A stretch of DNA of 64,000 nt from Sciurus carolinensis (lineage: Eukaryota; Chordata; Mammalia; Rodentia; Sciuridae), in NCBI RefSeq assembly GCF_902686445.1, contig NC_062218.1:129202594-129266593 (forward strand). Reading direction: 5' to 3'. A program made the position numbers and the translations under genes. Each line of letters begins with the position of its first letter. Within the stretch, counting starts at the first letter, position 1. The notes beneath the pieces are model-generated. The model did no database searches and had not been told where the DNA came from. It was given only the letters and a program-made list of their open reading frames with translations. Positions 18,601-64,000 of the stretch are shown here, in pieces.

Positions 18601-18814
18601 TTCAAAATGTCTCTGTTTACAAACCCATCTTTTTCAGAAGCATCTGAGGCTGGTACTCAGGACTCCCAGGGATGGGTCCACTACCAGAGCTGGCCCACTG
18701 CTTGTTGGCAAACCTTTCCCAACAACTGTCCTACTGGCAGCCCCTTAAAAGCCCCAGCAAAGCTGACACCCACAGAGCCCTTGCTCTAGTTCTCCATCAT
18801 TTCCCTACCCCCAC

Positions 18815-19005
18815 CCCAGTACCGGGAATAGAACCCAGGAACGCTCTACCACTGAGCCACATCCCAGCCCTTTTTATTTTTTATTTTGAGACAGGGTCTC
18901 ACTAAGTTGCTTAGAGCCTCACTAAGCTGTTGAGGCTGGCCTTGAACTTTCGATCTTCCTGCCTCTGCCTCCTCAGTTGCTGGAATTACAGGCAAGCGCC
19001 ATCCA
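18815..19005 (-). mobile_element. MEN (B1-dID) composite SINE
   Basis: Antisense ID half (GAACCCAGGAACGCTCTACCACTGAGCC) runs straight into TTTATTTTGAGACAGGGTCTC and the antisense B1 half ending CTGGAATTACAGGCAAGCG. Full length, moderately diverged. Confidence 0.85.
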
Positions 19006-19813
19006 GAGGCCTCATTCTCCATCCGTTTAATGCAGTGCTGCAGTGGGAATCCATTAAAAACATTTCTTTTACTGAGTGTCAATTCACAATGTATGACTTT
19101 TCTCTAAGTTTAGCATACAAGTAAAAGCTTTGCTATTGTATTTTTGAATGAGCTTCTCTTTCAAAATCTAAACAAGTGAACTACAAAATAGTTTATAAGC
19201 ACAGAGTCGTTTTTGTTCTTTCATATATATATACACACACACAGAAATTTCTGAGTGTGTACAAAGTGTTAATACCAGCTACCTCTGGAAGAGGGAAAAT
19301 GAGGATTTTTTTTCACTTTCCCAAGTTTTTTGCACTGAGCGTGTATTATATTTGTAACGAAAAATAAAATATTAAATCTATTCAAAATACAATAACCTGT
19401 GAGCCACAGGACAGGAAGTGATCTTCTGCCCACAGTGTCCCTATCCTCCACCCAAAGTGTCAGTTATTACCCACCTGGGATGCATCAACTCCCTTAGGAG
19501 TCAGCCTTGCCTGGGGAAGGCCAGTGTGACAGGTGTCAAATAAATCTATATAGATTTTTGCAGAAATGAAATTTTTGTTTTCAAATACATTCTTCTTTTA
19601 GCAGATGTCAAGCTTGAAGGTACTCTCTGCAAGGAGAACATGCAGAGAGAAGCATAATTTCTAATGATCTGATTACTAAGCAAAGGGAGCTCAGCCTTTG
19701 AGAAGGGCTCTCTTTTAAGAGGGAGTCCATCCCTCTCCCCTTTGTCCCTTAGTGCATACCCTGCCCCACCATCCCCTCTCCAAGTCAGCAACCTATCCAC
19801 ACACCTACCTGGC

Positions 19814-19815
<2 letters not shown>

Positions 19816-19856
<41 letters not shown>
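19816..19856 (+). repeat. (AC)n microsatellite
   Basis: About 20 uninterrupted AC units; likely length-polymorphic. Confidence 0.95.
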
Positions 19857-19858
<2 letters not shown>

Positions 19859-19869
19859 GCCTGCCAGCC

Positions 19870-20480
19870 AGCCTGATCATGGAATCTTTATTAAAGAGGT
19901 CCAAATTACCGAGGTTTTACTACACTACTAAAAATAGTCATGCTTACTTAGCCTGTTTAATAAGCACACCATTTCTAATTTTTCTGCCTGAGTAAACTGA
20001 AACATCATTCCAGAAATACATTTTTACTGCAACAAGAAGGCTTGCTTTTTTCCTCTTCGTTCATACTGTTCTCCCTTTCTCCGCTCCCATCTCTCTTCCT
20101 CTATCCATCTGTCCCCTGTGTCCCCCTCCGCTCCCTACCCCTACCTTTTTTTTCTGTTTCAAACATAAAGAGGAAAGTAACAGTAATTTCAACTTGGCTT
20201 TCACGCAAAACGGACCAATTTTTTTAAGTGTTGGTAATTTGTCCTGAAAATGGATATAGGGAGTTGGACTGGAACAGCTTTGAAGAATGGGGTTTTATGA
20301 GTGGAAAATGGGGCCTGAGCTTGGGGTGTGTGTGCTGCACCTCCCCTCCGTGCCTGGGACGGTGCGGCACGTGTGATAATCACAGCTAATAGCACCATTA
20401 TTGCTATTATCACATTATATTATTATTAGTCATCAAAATCAGACAAAGCTTATTAACCCATTTAATTGAACCAGGGGTTT
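19870..20480. promoter_or_regulatory. Candidate regulatory element in intergenic region
   Basis: A roughly 600-base transposon-free AT-rich island. It contains clustered TAAT/ATTA homeobox-type motifs, GATAAT, a CACGTG E-box at 20369-20374, and runs such as TATTATTATTAGTCATC. The texture resembles conserved developmental enhancers near PITX genes, but conservation cannot be tested here. Confidence 0.35.
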
Positions 20481-20690
20481 AATGTCCCACTGGCTTCACG
20501 GAAAGTGCTTGGCAAACTTCAAGACGTCACAGCCACAGCACGGCTGGCCACTTCACTGCCTGGGACCAGCAAGGGTTTCCCCAGACTGTTCCCGCCTGTG
20601 GCCTATCTGGGAACATTCCAAGACACACTGGGTTGGATACTCATCCCCACCCAGACTCCAGCCTTTTCATGCACACCCATGCTCACTTGG

Positions 20691-20697
20691 ACACGTG

Positions 20698-20733
<36 letters not shown>
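20691..20733 (+). repeat. Alternating purine-pyrimidine (ACACGTGCGCGCGC + CA repeat)
   Basis: 43 bases alternate purine and pyrimidine without a break, including a GTGCGCGCGC core; a classic Z-DNA-forming sequence. The CA part is a length-variable microsatellite. Confidence 0.85.
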
Positions 20734-20735
<2 letters not shown>

Positions 20736-21544
20736 TTAATAAAGGCTACTTTACACAAAAGACCCCAGCCCACACACTGTATGACCAAGGATCCCTCCTC
20801 CGTCCCCCAGGCTGGCATTCCCATTGAGTCATCCAGGCTGCTGTGAATGCAGACAGACACAATTCACCAAGAACCCCTGGTGCACCAGGCCCCCTCATCC
20901 TCACCCTCCAGACTCAGCAGTCCCTGGAGGCAGGAATGCCCACTGAGCCAAGACTGGTGGAGGGACTTGAAATAGGGTGGGGCCTCTTGGGAATCAAGAG
21001 ACCCAGATTCCAGTCCTGAGGGTGGGCTCTGCCCCATGGCGCAACTTTCCCTCACAGAGCCTGAGTCTCTTCTGTCAAACAGGTGCTGGATCCATCTGCC
21101 TGCTTCTTGGGGTTTACTGTCAGGGTTTAAAGATACCCTGGGGGTGACCAGTACATGTGGCTTTTCAAAATTTTCTTCATCATCTTCCTGATCTTCCACT
21201 TCTGGAGAATTTCTGAGGACACTCCCTTGGCCAACATGTCCAATCTCCCTCCCCTCCAGATTTCATCACAGTGCCACTCCCCTTAGGGAAGTATCTCATT
21301 CTGTTTCCTTGGGGACAGTGGCACTCCTAAGGACATTGCATTATTCCAGGATCTTCCACGGGGGTCAAGAGCTACCACTTGGGTGAGATGGAATCACCAT
21401 CCCTCCCTGAAGTCACCTGAGTCCTGCACTTCCACTAGCTGCTGCATTTCCACTTGGCTCTGGTCAGCAAGGCACAGGAAGGTCCCACCTTGGCCCCACC
21501 CAGCCATCCCTACTGGGTAAGGGCCAGAGACTGGAAGATCGCAG

Positions 21545-21705
21545 ATGTTAAGAGCATGAGCTTTGGAGATAGGGGAGCCTGGGTTCAACTCACAGCACCA
21601 CCACTTAGTCACTGCCACATAACCTCTCCGTAAAACAGGAATAAATGTGAAAAGGTATGTTGGTGTTTGGCACCATGCCTGTGACACAATAAACTCAAAA
21701 TAAGC
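21545..21705 (+). repeat. MIR SINE
   Basis: GATGTTAAGAGCATGAGCTT, GAGCCTGGGTTCAACTCACA, CCACTTAGTCACTGCC and a GACACAATAAACTC end: forward MIR with a small internal gap. Confidence 0.7.
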
Positions 21706-22108
21706 TCTGGAGCTCTTTGCTACCCATGTTCTCCCTCCCTCTATCGGGATTCTAAAGCTGGCATGTCTCAGGCAGACTGGTCACTGGCATCCAGCTGCTA
21801 GGATATGACCTCTCAGTCCACAGCTTTCTCCAACTGATGCAGGGAGAAGAAATATCTATGGACAGAAGAATTAAAATCTGCTTTAAGGTAAGGGGGAAAG
21901 GTCAGATGTGAGAGTTTGAAAAAGAAGAAATCAAGGCGAATGGGAGCAATCTGGGACCGCTTCTCACTAGCGAGTTCTGGGACTAAGACTCTCAGGACAG
22001 GCAGGATTGGGATGGGTGCATAGACACAGAGGTGAGACTGAGCCAGGCAAGGGGGAGCCCTGGGAGATATGGGGACACAGAATAGGGGAGACTGAAATGC
22101 TGTGCAAG

Positions 22109-22315
22109 ACGGAACGTGGTGGCTCATGCCTATAATCCCAGCGGCTTGGGAAGCTGAGGCTGGAGGATTGTGAGTTCGAAACCAGCCTCAGCAACTTAGC
22201 AAGGCCCTAAGCAACTTGGCGAGACCCTCTCTCTAAATAAAAAATATAAAAGGACTGGGGATGTGGCTCAGTGATTAAGTATCCCTGGGTTCAATCCCCA
22301 GTACAAAAAAAATTT
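22109..22315 (+). mobile_element. MEN (B1-dID) composite SINE
   Basis: Sense copy: GTGGTGGCTCATGCCTATAATCC, GCCTCAGCAACTTAGCAAGG, then CTGGGGATGTGGCTCAGTGA and GGTTCAATCCCCAGTAC with an A-rich tail. Confidence 0.9.
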
Positions 22316-22729
22316 TTTTAAAGAAATGCCATGTGAGGGAGATATGGCAAACTTCAGAGAGGCAGTGGGAATCAAATCTGACCAGGTCACCACCCTGCTT
22401 GCAGTCCTTCCATCCCTTGAAATTCAAACCACCCAGCTGATCACTCAAGGTCCTCGGTGTCCTGCTCCAATCCACCCTGCCCTGCCATCCCCCAACAGCA
22501 CCGCCTCACTGCAAGCTGCAGCCTCACCAACCTCCCGGCACTCCCCAAACCCTCTGCATGGTCCTGCCATCTTTCCATTGTGCAAATGGTTCCTTCCACC
22601 TGGAATGCCCTTCCCCCTGCCACAGGTACATACTTACCTGAATGTGCATGCACACATGCATTGCTTAACATTTTTTTAGAGTAAAACTGTATTGTTTTCC
22701 CTAATCATAAAAGACATACTCATTCTTTT

Positions 22730-22859
22730 TTTTTAAATGTTTTTAGATGTTGACAGATCTTTATTTTATTCTTTTATTTATATGCGGTGCTGAGAATCGA
22801 ACCCAGTGCCTCACACATGCTAGGCAAGCGCTCTGCCACTGAGCCACAACTCCAGCCCC
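22730..22859 (-). mobile_element. STRID-type ID-derived SINE
   Basis: Antisense ID body (GCTGAGAATCGAACCCAGTGCC, GGCAAGCGCTCTGCCACTGAG) preceded by the TTTATTTTATTC part of the extended tail. The extra tail separates it from plain ID. Confidence 0.75.
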
Positions 22860-23189
22860 ACTCATTCTTAAAATTCAAAAATTTCAATGAAATGTGAGGC
22901 CAAAAGTTAAGATCATCCAAATCACAATTGATATGTTCATGATTATCCTTCCAGATGTCCCTCAGCATAGACATGCATATGAGCACATCCTGGATGCTCA
23001 CTCATGGTATCATAGATGTCATATCGGGGGTTGCTCTAGAAGTCACTTTTTCAGTCAATAAAATAGCATCTCTTTTTATAAATAAACTATTACTTCCGAT
23101 AGTCATATGTGTAGGATTTGTAATAATTCAGCCTATTTTCTCACCAATGAGCATTTGGGTAATTCCGTGTTTTTGAGTTTTTTGTGGTT

Positions 23190-23283
23190 TTTTTGTTTTT
23201 TTTTTTACGGTGCTGGGGATTGAACCCAGGGCCTTGTACTTACGAGACATGCACTCTACCAACTGAACTATATCCCCAGTCCT
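23190..23283 (-). mobile_element. ID SINE
   Basis: Poly-T, then GTGCTGGGGATTGAACCCAG, TGCACTCTACCAACTGAAC and ATCCCCAGTCC. Antisense. Confidence 0.85.
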
Positions 23284-23627
23284 AATTCTGTGTTTTCTTT
23301 CATCTTGTTTCTATTATAACCAGCTACAGTAGCCACAGTAAGCACCCTTATCCAGGTACTTCTGTGCATTTGTCACTGGGGCTCCTTAGAATAATTTCAA
23401 GAATTAGAACTGCTGAGCCCTAGAAATGAATACATAAAATCTAACCCATATGGCCTTTTGACAAGGCCACAACTTTCTGCATTGCCAGATGAGGACAAGG
23501 GTGCCCTCTCTCCAGGCCCAGGCAGTACTAGGTTTTATCTATCATCTTTGTCACCTGAAAGGGAAAAAAAAAAAAAACCTCACTGCTACTTTGTGTGCAT
23601 GGTTTTATTTATTTCTCCTTTTTGCTT

Positions 23628-23760
23628 TCTTTTTTAAATTTTTTTATAAATGTATACAATACCCCCATTTTATTTATTTATTTTTATGTGATGCTAAGGA
23701 CCAAACCCAATGCCTCACAAGTGTGAGGCAAGTGCTCTACCATTGAGCCACAACCCCAGC
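23628..23760 (-). mobile_element. STRID-type ID-derived SINE
   Basis: TTTATTTATTTATTTTTATG tail, then ACCAAACCCAATGCCTCAC and GTGCTCTACCATTGAGCC. Antisense. Confidence 0.75.
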
Positions 23761-24559
23761 TTCTTTGTTTTCTTTTTACTACAGATGGTGTCATATATAT
23801 GCAGCTCTGCAACTGACTTTCCCACCTGACAATTCTTTCCTTCCTTTTCGACTTGCTCTTTCAAGGGTCAAGTAAAAAAAACACCTGGCCAACAGCTTCC
23901 AGGTGCCACTCCAAGTGCCCCATCACTTGCCCTGCCAAGGAGTTATCAATGGGTGCTGAGCTGGCTCACCGTGATGCTGAGCTGCCCACGCCTGCTCAGC
24001 ACGTCACTCCATGTGGGCCTGCAGTGAGGCCCAGGGAAAGGCCAGCCTAAGCCAAGCACTCTCTCTGCCCAGGCTGTAATTTCCTGATTAGGTGCTGCAG
24101 TCACCACCCTTTCTGCACACACTGATTGCTTCCTGCCATCTTCTCAATCTCTAAGGCTCCCTGGACTTCCAGGGCCAGCAAACTTCAGAGCCTTGACCAG
24201 GCAGCAAGAAGGATCCAAGGAACTGGCCAAACCAAGGCCATCTGAGCAGCCACCTGCCTCCTCCTACAGTCAGGCCCTGCTCAGAAGGGAATTGTGGCTT
24301 GATTTTTAAAGTTCAAGAAGTAGCTTTAACAAGAAAGAAAAAGGTTGCTATGAGCCAGTGGAGCAGAGGGGTACATGTGTGGCCTGCATTCAAAACTATC
24401 TCCTGTTTACAATAAAAAATAAATAAATAATAAATAAAATAAAATAAAAAACTACCTCTGCCCTTTCATGCTGATCTTGGCCTCGTGAGTTTCTCTGAGT
24501 ACCAGCTTGCCCACCTATAAAACGGGAATAAGGATTCCTCATGAGATAGTTGCACAGCC

Positions 24560-24735
24560 TTACAGAAGAGAGGTTAGAGTCAAATGCATTCGGTTGGGAA
24601 TCCTGGTTCTTACCCCTTAGTTGTGCAACCATGGGTAGATTACATCACCTCTTTGTACCTCAATTTTGCCACCTCTTTAATGGGAATAAGGGCAATACCT
24701 AAGTGTTGTTATGTGATTGAAATTGCTTGTGTGAA
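24560..24735 (+). repeat. MIR SINE
   Basis: GGTTAGAGTCAAATGCATTC, CCTTAGTTGTGCAACCATGG, CACCTCTTTGTACCTCAATT, TTTAATGGGAATAAGGGCAA: forward MIR. Confidence 0.65.
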
Positions 24736-24802
24736 TATATCTGATAAACAGAAATGCTGGAAAATCAGAAGGCAGTATTTCCACAGTCAATGCAGACAAC
24801 TG

Positions 24803-25012
24803 GGCCAGGCAAGGTGGTGCATTCCATAATTCAAGCTACTCAGGAGGCTGAGGCAAGAGGATCAGAAGTTCAAAGTCAGCCTGGACAACTTATTGAGACC
24901 CTGTCTCAAAATAGAATTTTTAAAAGGGGGTGGGAGTGTAGATCGGTTATAGAGCACTTGCCTAGCATGTGCAAGCCCCAAGTTCAATCCCTAGCACCAC
25001 ACACACACACAA
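24803..25012 (+). mobile_element. MEN (B1-dID) composite SINE
   Basis: GGCAAGGTGGTGCATTCC, GAGGCTGAGGCAAGAGGATC, then an ID half ending AAGTTCAATCCCTAGCACCA and a short CA tail. Diverged. Confidence 0.85.
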
Positions 25013-25509
25013 GAAAAAAATTTAAAGAGAACGGGCTGTACCTTTGGAGTACTAGCTTGACCTCTGCTTAGGTTCTTCCTTCTCTGGTCCAGCATCAAGT
25101 TTTGAAGAGGTTTTTTTTATCTTTTGCCCTAATCCCAAGCAATAAAGTCACCCTGGGGAGAGTGGGAGTCAGGAGCAGGGGCAGTCTCAGGATGCTGGCC
25201 TGTGGCTCAATGGGGCATCTCAGGTGTGAGACCCCACTGCCTGTAACCAGTCTACACAGGCTGCAGTCAATCCCCTAGGTTCCCAGAATTTCAGAATTTT
25301 AGATTTTTCATCCCCCTCTGGCCTCTTCCACACTCTCCTTTTGAGACTTCAATTTCTTTTTTCAAGAAGCCAGTCACACTGGGTTCCACTCACCTCTAGA
25401 ATACTTCACTTTCAAGGTCACTGGTGCAGGGGCTCAGTCCATGGTTTGTAAAGCCCTCTTAACATTTCCTTGTGTTAGCCTCAGAGATCTCTGTTATAAA
25501 GGGGCTTTT

Positions 25510-25592
25510 TCCCTCCAGTGCTGGGGATGAAACCCAGGGCCTTGTGCATGCTCAGCAAGTGCTCCACCGCTGAGCTATTGCTCCAGCCCCCA
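25510..25592 (-). mobile_element. ID SINE
   Basis: AGTGCTGGGGATGAAACCCAGG, GCAAGTGCTCCACCGCTGAGC, GCTCCAGCCCC. Antisense, no long tail left. Confidence 0.8.
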
Positions 25593-26276
25593 GGGAGAGC
25601 TTGTATATAAACCAGATAAAATCCAGACCCCACATGGTCTATTCTGTTATTCATGGAATTCCATTTTTTTAATGTGGCAACTTAAAGTAGTTTTTAAATA
25701 ATTCCAATCATTATTTGCCTCTCCCAGAGAACATCAACAGGGATCCAATTCTTAGCCGACAAGGATACCGAAGAACCCCCTTTCTCCTCCGGGTCTCTCA
25801 GGCTAGTTGTGTTGAAGTTCCAGACTCCCAGCCCTCAGCTTTTGCCTCTTTCTTCCCTCCTCTGTTCCAGCTTCTCGATGGGCAGACTCAACAGGCCTGG
25901 TGGTCTGTCAGATTTCTCTCTGCTGGGATAGCTATCCTGATTCTCCACCATGGAGGAGAACCCAGGAGCTAGCCAAGGAAGCAAGAACAACCCATTTTTC
26001 TTGCACTCCAAGAAATGTGCTGTGCCATTCTCCTAAGGGCAGCGTCGCACAAGCCCCAAATAAAAGAGGTGGGGAAGGGGTGGCCCAGGGCTGACCAGAC
26101 AAAGAGAAAATTCTCTGCAGGGAAAAGCAAAGACATTCGCAAGTTGATATTTATCTTTCCCTACCTCACCCTGGCCTGTTTTCTGACCCTGTGACTAGAA
26201 TCAGCCACAATAACCTCTCCTTTTTGAGAAGACTGATTAGGAATTCAAAATCATCTCTTTCGAAAGCCTGCAGGAG

Positions 26277-26480
26277 CCTTGTGCAGTGGTGCACACCTGT
26301 AATCCCAGGACTCAGGAGGCTAAGGCAGGAGGATCACCAGTTCAAAGTCAGCCTCAGCAACTTAGGCCTAAGCAACTTAGTGAGACCCTGCCTCTGAATA
26401 AAATATTTTTAAAAGAACTGGGAATGTGACTCAGTGGTTAAGTACCCCTGGGTTCAAGCTCCAGTACCAAAAAAAAAAAG
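26277..26480 (+). mobile_element. MEN (B1-dID) composite SINE
   Basis: TGGTGCACACCTGTAATCCC through GGTTCAAGCTCCAGTACC and an A11 tail. A small deletion is present in the GCCTAAGCAACTTAG repeat region. Confidence 0.88.
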
Positions 26481-27624
26481 GAAAGAAAGGATAATGGAGC
26501 AAGTCCATTTGGGGCCAGGAAAGAGCCTAAAATAGGTGGAGACTCTATTGAGAGTAAGACTTGACTTGTTGAAGGCACGTTTGGTCTAGCAGGCATCCTA
26601 TCTTGCCCACATTTAAAGACAACATCAAGGCGTGAAGTTTCCTGTGTCTCAGTAACAGATTTCTAGGGATTATTGGAATAAACAGAAAGAACTTACATTC
26701 TCAGTCACTCCCTGGATTGCCACACTATAGACACTGTTCTCTGTGGATGGGATTAACAAATAGTTAAACACACACACACGCACATAACCTGTTCACTCTC
26801 CAAACACCTCCAGTCTTGGATTCCAGATCTTTCCCACAAGAGCTGGAGAGGGTCTGGGCATAAGCAGGAGACTCAGACCAAGATCCCCTGCTTCCCTCTG
26901 CACCCCTCAAAAAGTCCCAAATGGGCAGTCTGGAAATGAGCTAGTCACTGGAGACAGCTTGCTGGATTCCGGGACTGGGAGGTGAGGAGGAGGGTCCTGC
27001 TACCCATAGCCAGGCCAGGCCAAGCAGAGCACTTCTGCCCCAAGCAAATCAATCGAAGGCCTTGGCCAAGCTTGTTTGAGTTGGTGAGAGCCCAAGTGGG
27101 AATTCCAATCTGCCAGTGTTTGCTCTGTTGGCCAATAGAGCCAAACAGAAATGCAGCTTTGGGACTTCATGCCAAATATCCATCAGTTTGTTCTGCCAGC
27201 AGTGCAGGGCCAGCCCCGTGCATGCCACCCACTCCCAGTTCTCTGCTCTCCGAAAGTCTTCTTTTCGTGCCCTTAGAGGTGGCTTGCCCTCTTATGATCC
27301 ACAACCCAGTGGCCCATTCCCAGGGTCACCTTGCTAGACCCAGAACCCAGGTCTCCAGATCTGACATACAGTCTGCCCATTCTGAACCAGTTCCATCTGG
27401 AAATCCACTCGCACCCCTCTGCAGGTCTCTGACCTCCACTTTTTCCCTTGGCTCCATCTTTTCCTCTCTGACACTTTAATGTTTGCTCCTCAGCCCCTGA
27501 TGAGCACAGCCAACAGCAGCTGTCCCCAGCACAGGTAGAGGGAGCCAATGGTCAGAAAGCACCAATCATGAGTGGGTAACACCTTTGCTCACATTTTTAC
27601 GTCTGTTTTATTTGATCCTTGTAG

Positions 27625-27765
27625 CTAGTCAGTTTTATCTTCCCATTTCTCAGAGGAAATAGCTGAGGCTTCAAAAGACCAGACACCTCCCCCAAGGTCA
27701 ACCAATTAAAGAAGCCAGATCTCCTGACTCTAAAACCTTGGTACTTTCCACCTTAGCCCTCTTAG
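27625..27765 (-). repeat. MIR SINE fragment
   Basis: TTCCCATTTCTCAGAGGAAA, AGCTGAGGCTTCAAAAG, CCCAAGGTCAACCAATTAAAG, TTGGTACTTTCCACC: reverse MIR, diverged. Confidence 0.6.
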
Positions 27766-28099
27766 GCAAATTTTTAAATCTCTTAGAGAAGCTCTTAGCC
27801 TGGAGTCATCCCCATGGTGGAACCCCAAACTTCTCCCCCACCTACCTCAGGCCCAACTCTCAGGTATAGGCACAAATTCATCCCTAAGAAGGCTCCATCC
27901 CTTGTCTGGAGAGGCAATGCTCAGCAGCAATCCCTTTTGGCAATTTTCACTGTGACCCTGAGAGTGTGAACATTTGCAAATGGAAATGATTTGAGTATCT
28001 TAGAAGGCAGGTGCTCTATGCACTGGAATAATTCTTGTCACCTCCTCAGGGAAATTAGCTGAATTAATGTTTTCCCCGTGCATTAAGAGGGCCAGGACT

Positions 28100-28282
28100 G
28101 ACTGAGCATGGTGGTGCATACCTGTAATTCTAGCAGCTCAGGAGAATCATAAGTTCAAGGCCAGCCTTGGCAACTTAGCAAGACCCTATCTCAAAATTAA
28201 AAATATAAAAAGGGCTGGGGATGTGGCTTAGTGATAGAGTATCTTAGGTTCAATCCTAGTACTATAAAAAAATAAAAAGAGG
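28100..28282 (+). mobile_element. MEN (B1-dID) composite SINE
   Basis: GCATGGTGGTGCATACCTG, GGCAACTTAGCAAGACCCTA, GGGCTGGGGATGTGGCTTAG, then an A-rich tail; the B1 half is shortened. Confidence 0.85.
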
Positions 28283-28612
28283 GCCAGGGCTGGACTGTGG
28301 AATCCTCATCACTGAACCCCAGTACCCAGCACAACTCAGTAAACAGTAGTTTACTGATATGTAGATGAACCACAAGGACAGGATCCTTCAACCTGCCCTT
28401 GTCCTATGGACTTGGGGTGCCATCACCCAGGCCAGGAACCCACAGGCCTCACCATAGGACCCTGTTGTCCAGCCACATGCTTTTCATCCCATGTTTTTTC
28501 TACTGACCCAACTCCCTGATGTGTGTCTGGGATCTTTCTGTACCCAGCTATCGGTACCAATCTCTAACCCCAACTCTACCTAGAACCTACCTCCCGCTCT
28601 GTCCCAGGTGAC

Positions 28613-28929
28613 ATGGCCGAGATGACAGGCTTCAGGTATACTCTCTTACAGTGGAAGCAGATAGGCACTGCCAGGGCTGTGATGGCCAGTCTGGAGCAAG
28701 GAGTATCAACTTTCCTGTCCCTCCGGGGCCTTCATATAGCTCTATCATGTCTGGGCCAGAATGGTATCGAGACCTTGGCAACTCTGGTGGTCATGTGGCC
28801 AGGAATGATGCAGAAAATAGTCCTAACTACCCCCAGGAGGAAAGTGGTCTGAAGTACCTATTACTGCCATTGCTCTGGGCCGTGGGATGTGAAGCTCTGC
28901 CCTTGCTAGTGGGCTGCTCCCCAAGCTGA
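28613..28929 (+). other. Unassigned open stretch
   Basis: Two overlapping reading frames (79 and 92 codons) in unique non-repeat sequence 450-750 bases beyond the CATSPER3 3' end. The second contains a polar PEWYRDLGNSGGH segment. I do not recognise either, and no splice or promoter context supports them. Most likely chance ORFs or a pseudogene fragment. Confidence 0.15.
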
Positions 28930-29382
28930 GCTCCCTGGTTGCTCCCTATGCCCACACAAAGAACCCTGCCACTGTCTGCAGTTCCCCTTTCAAGGAGCCA
29001 AAGGGGAAATCAGAGCGGACTTCCAAAGACAGGGCTCCACAGCAGTGGGTTCACAAAGTAGCAGCCATGTGAGGCGCGGGGTCCTCACACCGATCAGCCC
29101 TCTGAGGATCCAGCATCAGCAGGGCCACAGCTTTATGGGACTGCTGGAGGTCCTTCTTAGCCTGCAGTCCTCCAGCAGCCCAGTGGATCCTTGCTGCTGG
29201 GTCCAGGGAGACTAGAGCCATAGTGACACTAGATGTGGCCTCTAACCAGGGTGAGCTTCCATTCCCCAGGTCAGTTGGGTTGTGGGGGCCTGGGAAATCA
29301 GACTTCATGGGCCCCTCTCCAGCCCAACCCACAAAGACAGGGAAGCATCAGAGCAGTTAGAGTCCAGCTCCAACAGCCATTG

Positions 29383-29388
29383 TTTAAT
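29383..29388 (-). terminator. CATSPER3: CATSPER3 poly(A) signal ATTAAA
   Basis: ATTAAA on the minus strand 64 bases after the stop, in GTCCTCATTAAACAATGG, with a GTTGGAG downstream G/T element. Gives a very short 3'UTR. Confidence 0.7.
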
Positions 29389-29451
29389 GAGGACCCTCAC
29401 AGCTGGCGAGGTCCTGTGACCTGGCAATCCCCCTCCCCCCACACGCACCAG

Positions 29452-63949
<34,498 letters not shown>

Positions 63950-63978
63950 TTTTTAAATTTTCAATTTTTTATTCCTTG

Positions 63979-63986
63979 CTTTTATA
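63979..63986 (-). promoter_or_regulatory. CATSPER3: Possible CATSPER3 TATA box
   Basis: TATAAAAG on the minus strand 30 bases before the ATG. If used, transcription would start almost at the start codon, leaving a tiny 5'UTR. The local sequence is AT-rich, so it may be chance. Confidence 0.25.
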
Positions 63987-64000
63987 TCCAACCAAAAATC

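Larger units (their letters stand above)
12886..29360. other. PITX1-CATSPER3 intergenic region (convergent 3' ends)
   Basis: About 16.5 kb between the two 3' ends. It holds MIR, L2, L1M, MEN, ID and STRID copies listed separately, two CA microsatellites and a pyrimidine tract. Remaining unique stretches (for example 12.9-13.8, 20.8-21.5, 26.5-27.6, 28.3-29.3 kb) show no gene I can support. Confidence 0.7.

Noticed and set aside
19546..19851. Cys/Val-rich minus-strand ORF
   Set aside because: Its start is the CA microsatellite translated in a Cys-Val frame.

Overview
This is a mammalian nuclear window from a squirrel-like rodent (Sciuridae inferred). It holds two intact, convergently transcribed protein-coding genes plus many retroelements. 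The squirrel assignment rests on two SINE types. One is a composite in which a 7SL-derived B1-like left part is joined to an ID-like tRNA part (B1-dID, also called MEN). The other is a longer ID derivative with an ACAAC/AATAAA-type tail (the kind called STRID). Both names are from memory. The two genes are PITX1 and CATSPER3, which are neighbours on human chromosome 5q31, so synteny agrees.

Region 1 (1-6750): GC-rich flank upstream of PITX1, with a separate CpG-rich block at about 780-1790 and the PITX1 promoter CpG island at about 5760-7020. No protein gene is supported here. Two good-looking splice donors (576, 1331) and an acceptor at 6687 leave room for an upstream noncoding first exon. 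Region 2 (6755-12869): PITX1, plus strand, three coding exons joining to 314 codons with a K50 homeodomain and C-terminal OAR motif; its ATTAAA poly(A) signal is at 12864. Region 3 (12.9-29.36 kb): intergenic, with old MIR/L2/L1 remnants, younger SINEs, microsatellites and one AT-rich block that looks like a regulatory element (19.87-20.48 kb).

Region 4 (29.38-63.95 kb): the whole coding part of CATSPER3 on the minus strand. Eight coding exons with matching splice phases join to 397 codons, from ATG at 63949 to TAG at 29452. Intron 2 is about 24.2 kb and is mostly retroelement: an old L1 with nested SINEs (39.6-41.4 kb), two very similar young L1 3' segments in inverted orientation (44.4-46.5 and 47.3-49.4 kb), an L1/HAL1-type ORF1-ORF2 relic (49.8-51.5 kb), and an antisense L1 split by an ERVL-MaLR element (51.5-56.2 kb).

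The genes have unrelated jobs. PITX1 is a bicoid-type transcription factor for hindlimb, pituitary and craniofacial development. CATSPER3 is a pore-forming subunit of the sperm flagellar calcium channel. No new cellular system was found. The most notable signals are in the mobile DNA: an inverted pair of young L1s, one with an internal inversion; a telomere-like hexamer block inside their 3'UTR; a stop codon shared at one conserved ORF2 codon; and a fused endonuclease-RT relic ORF. A 21-unit GAA repeat also lies in CATSPER3 intron 3.
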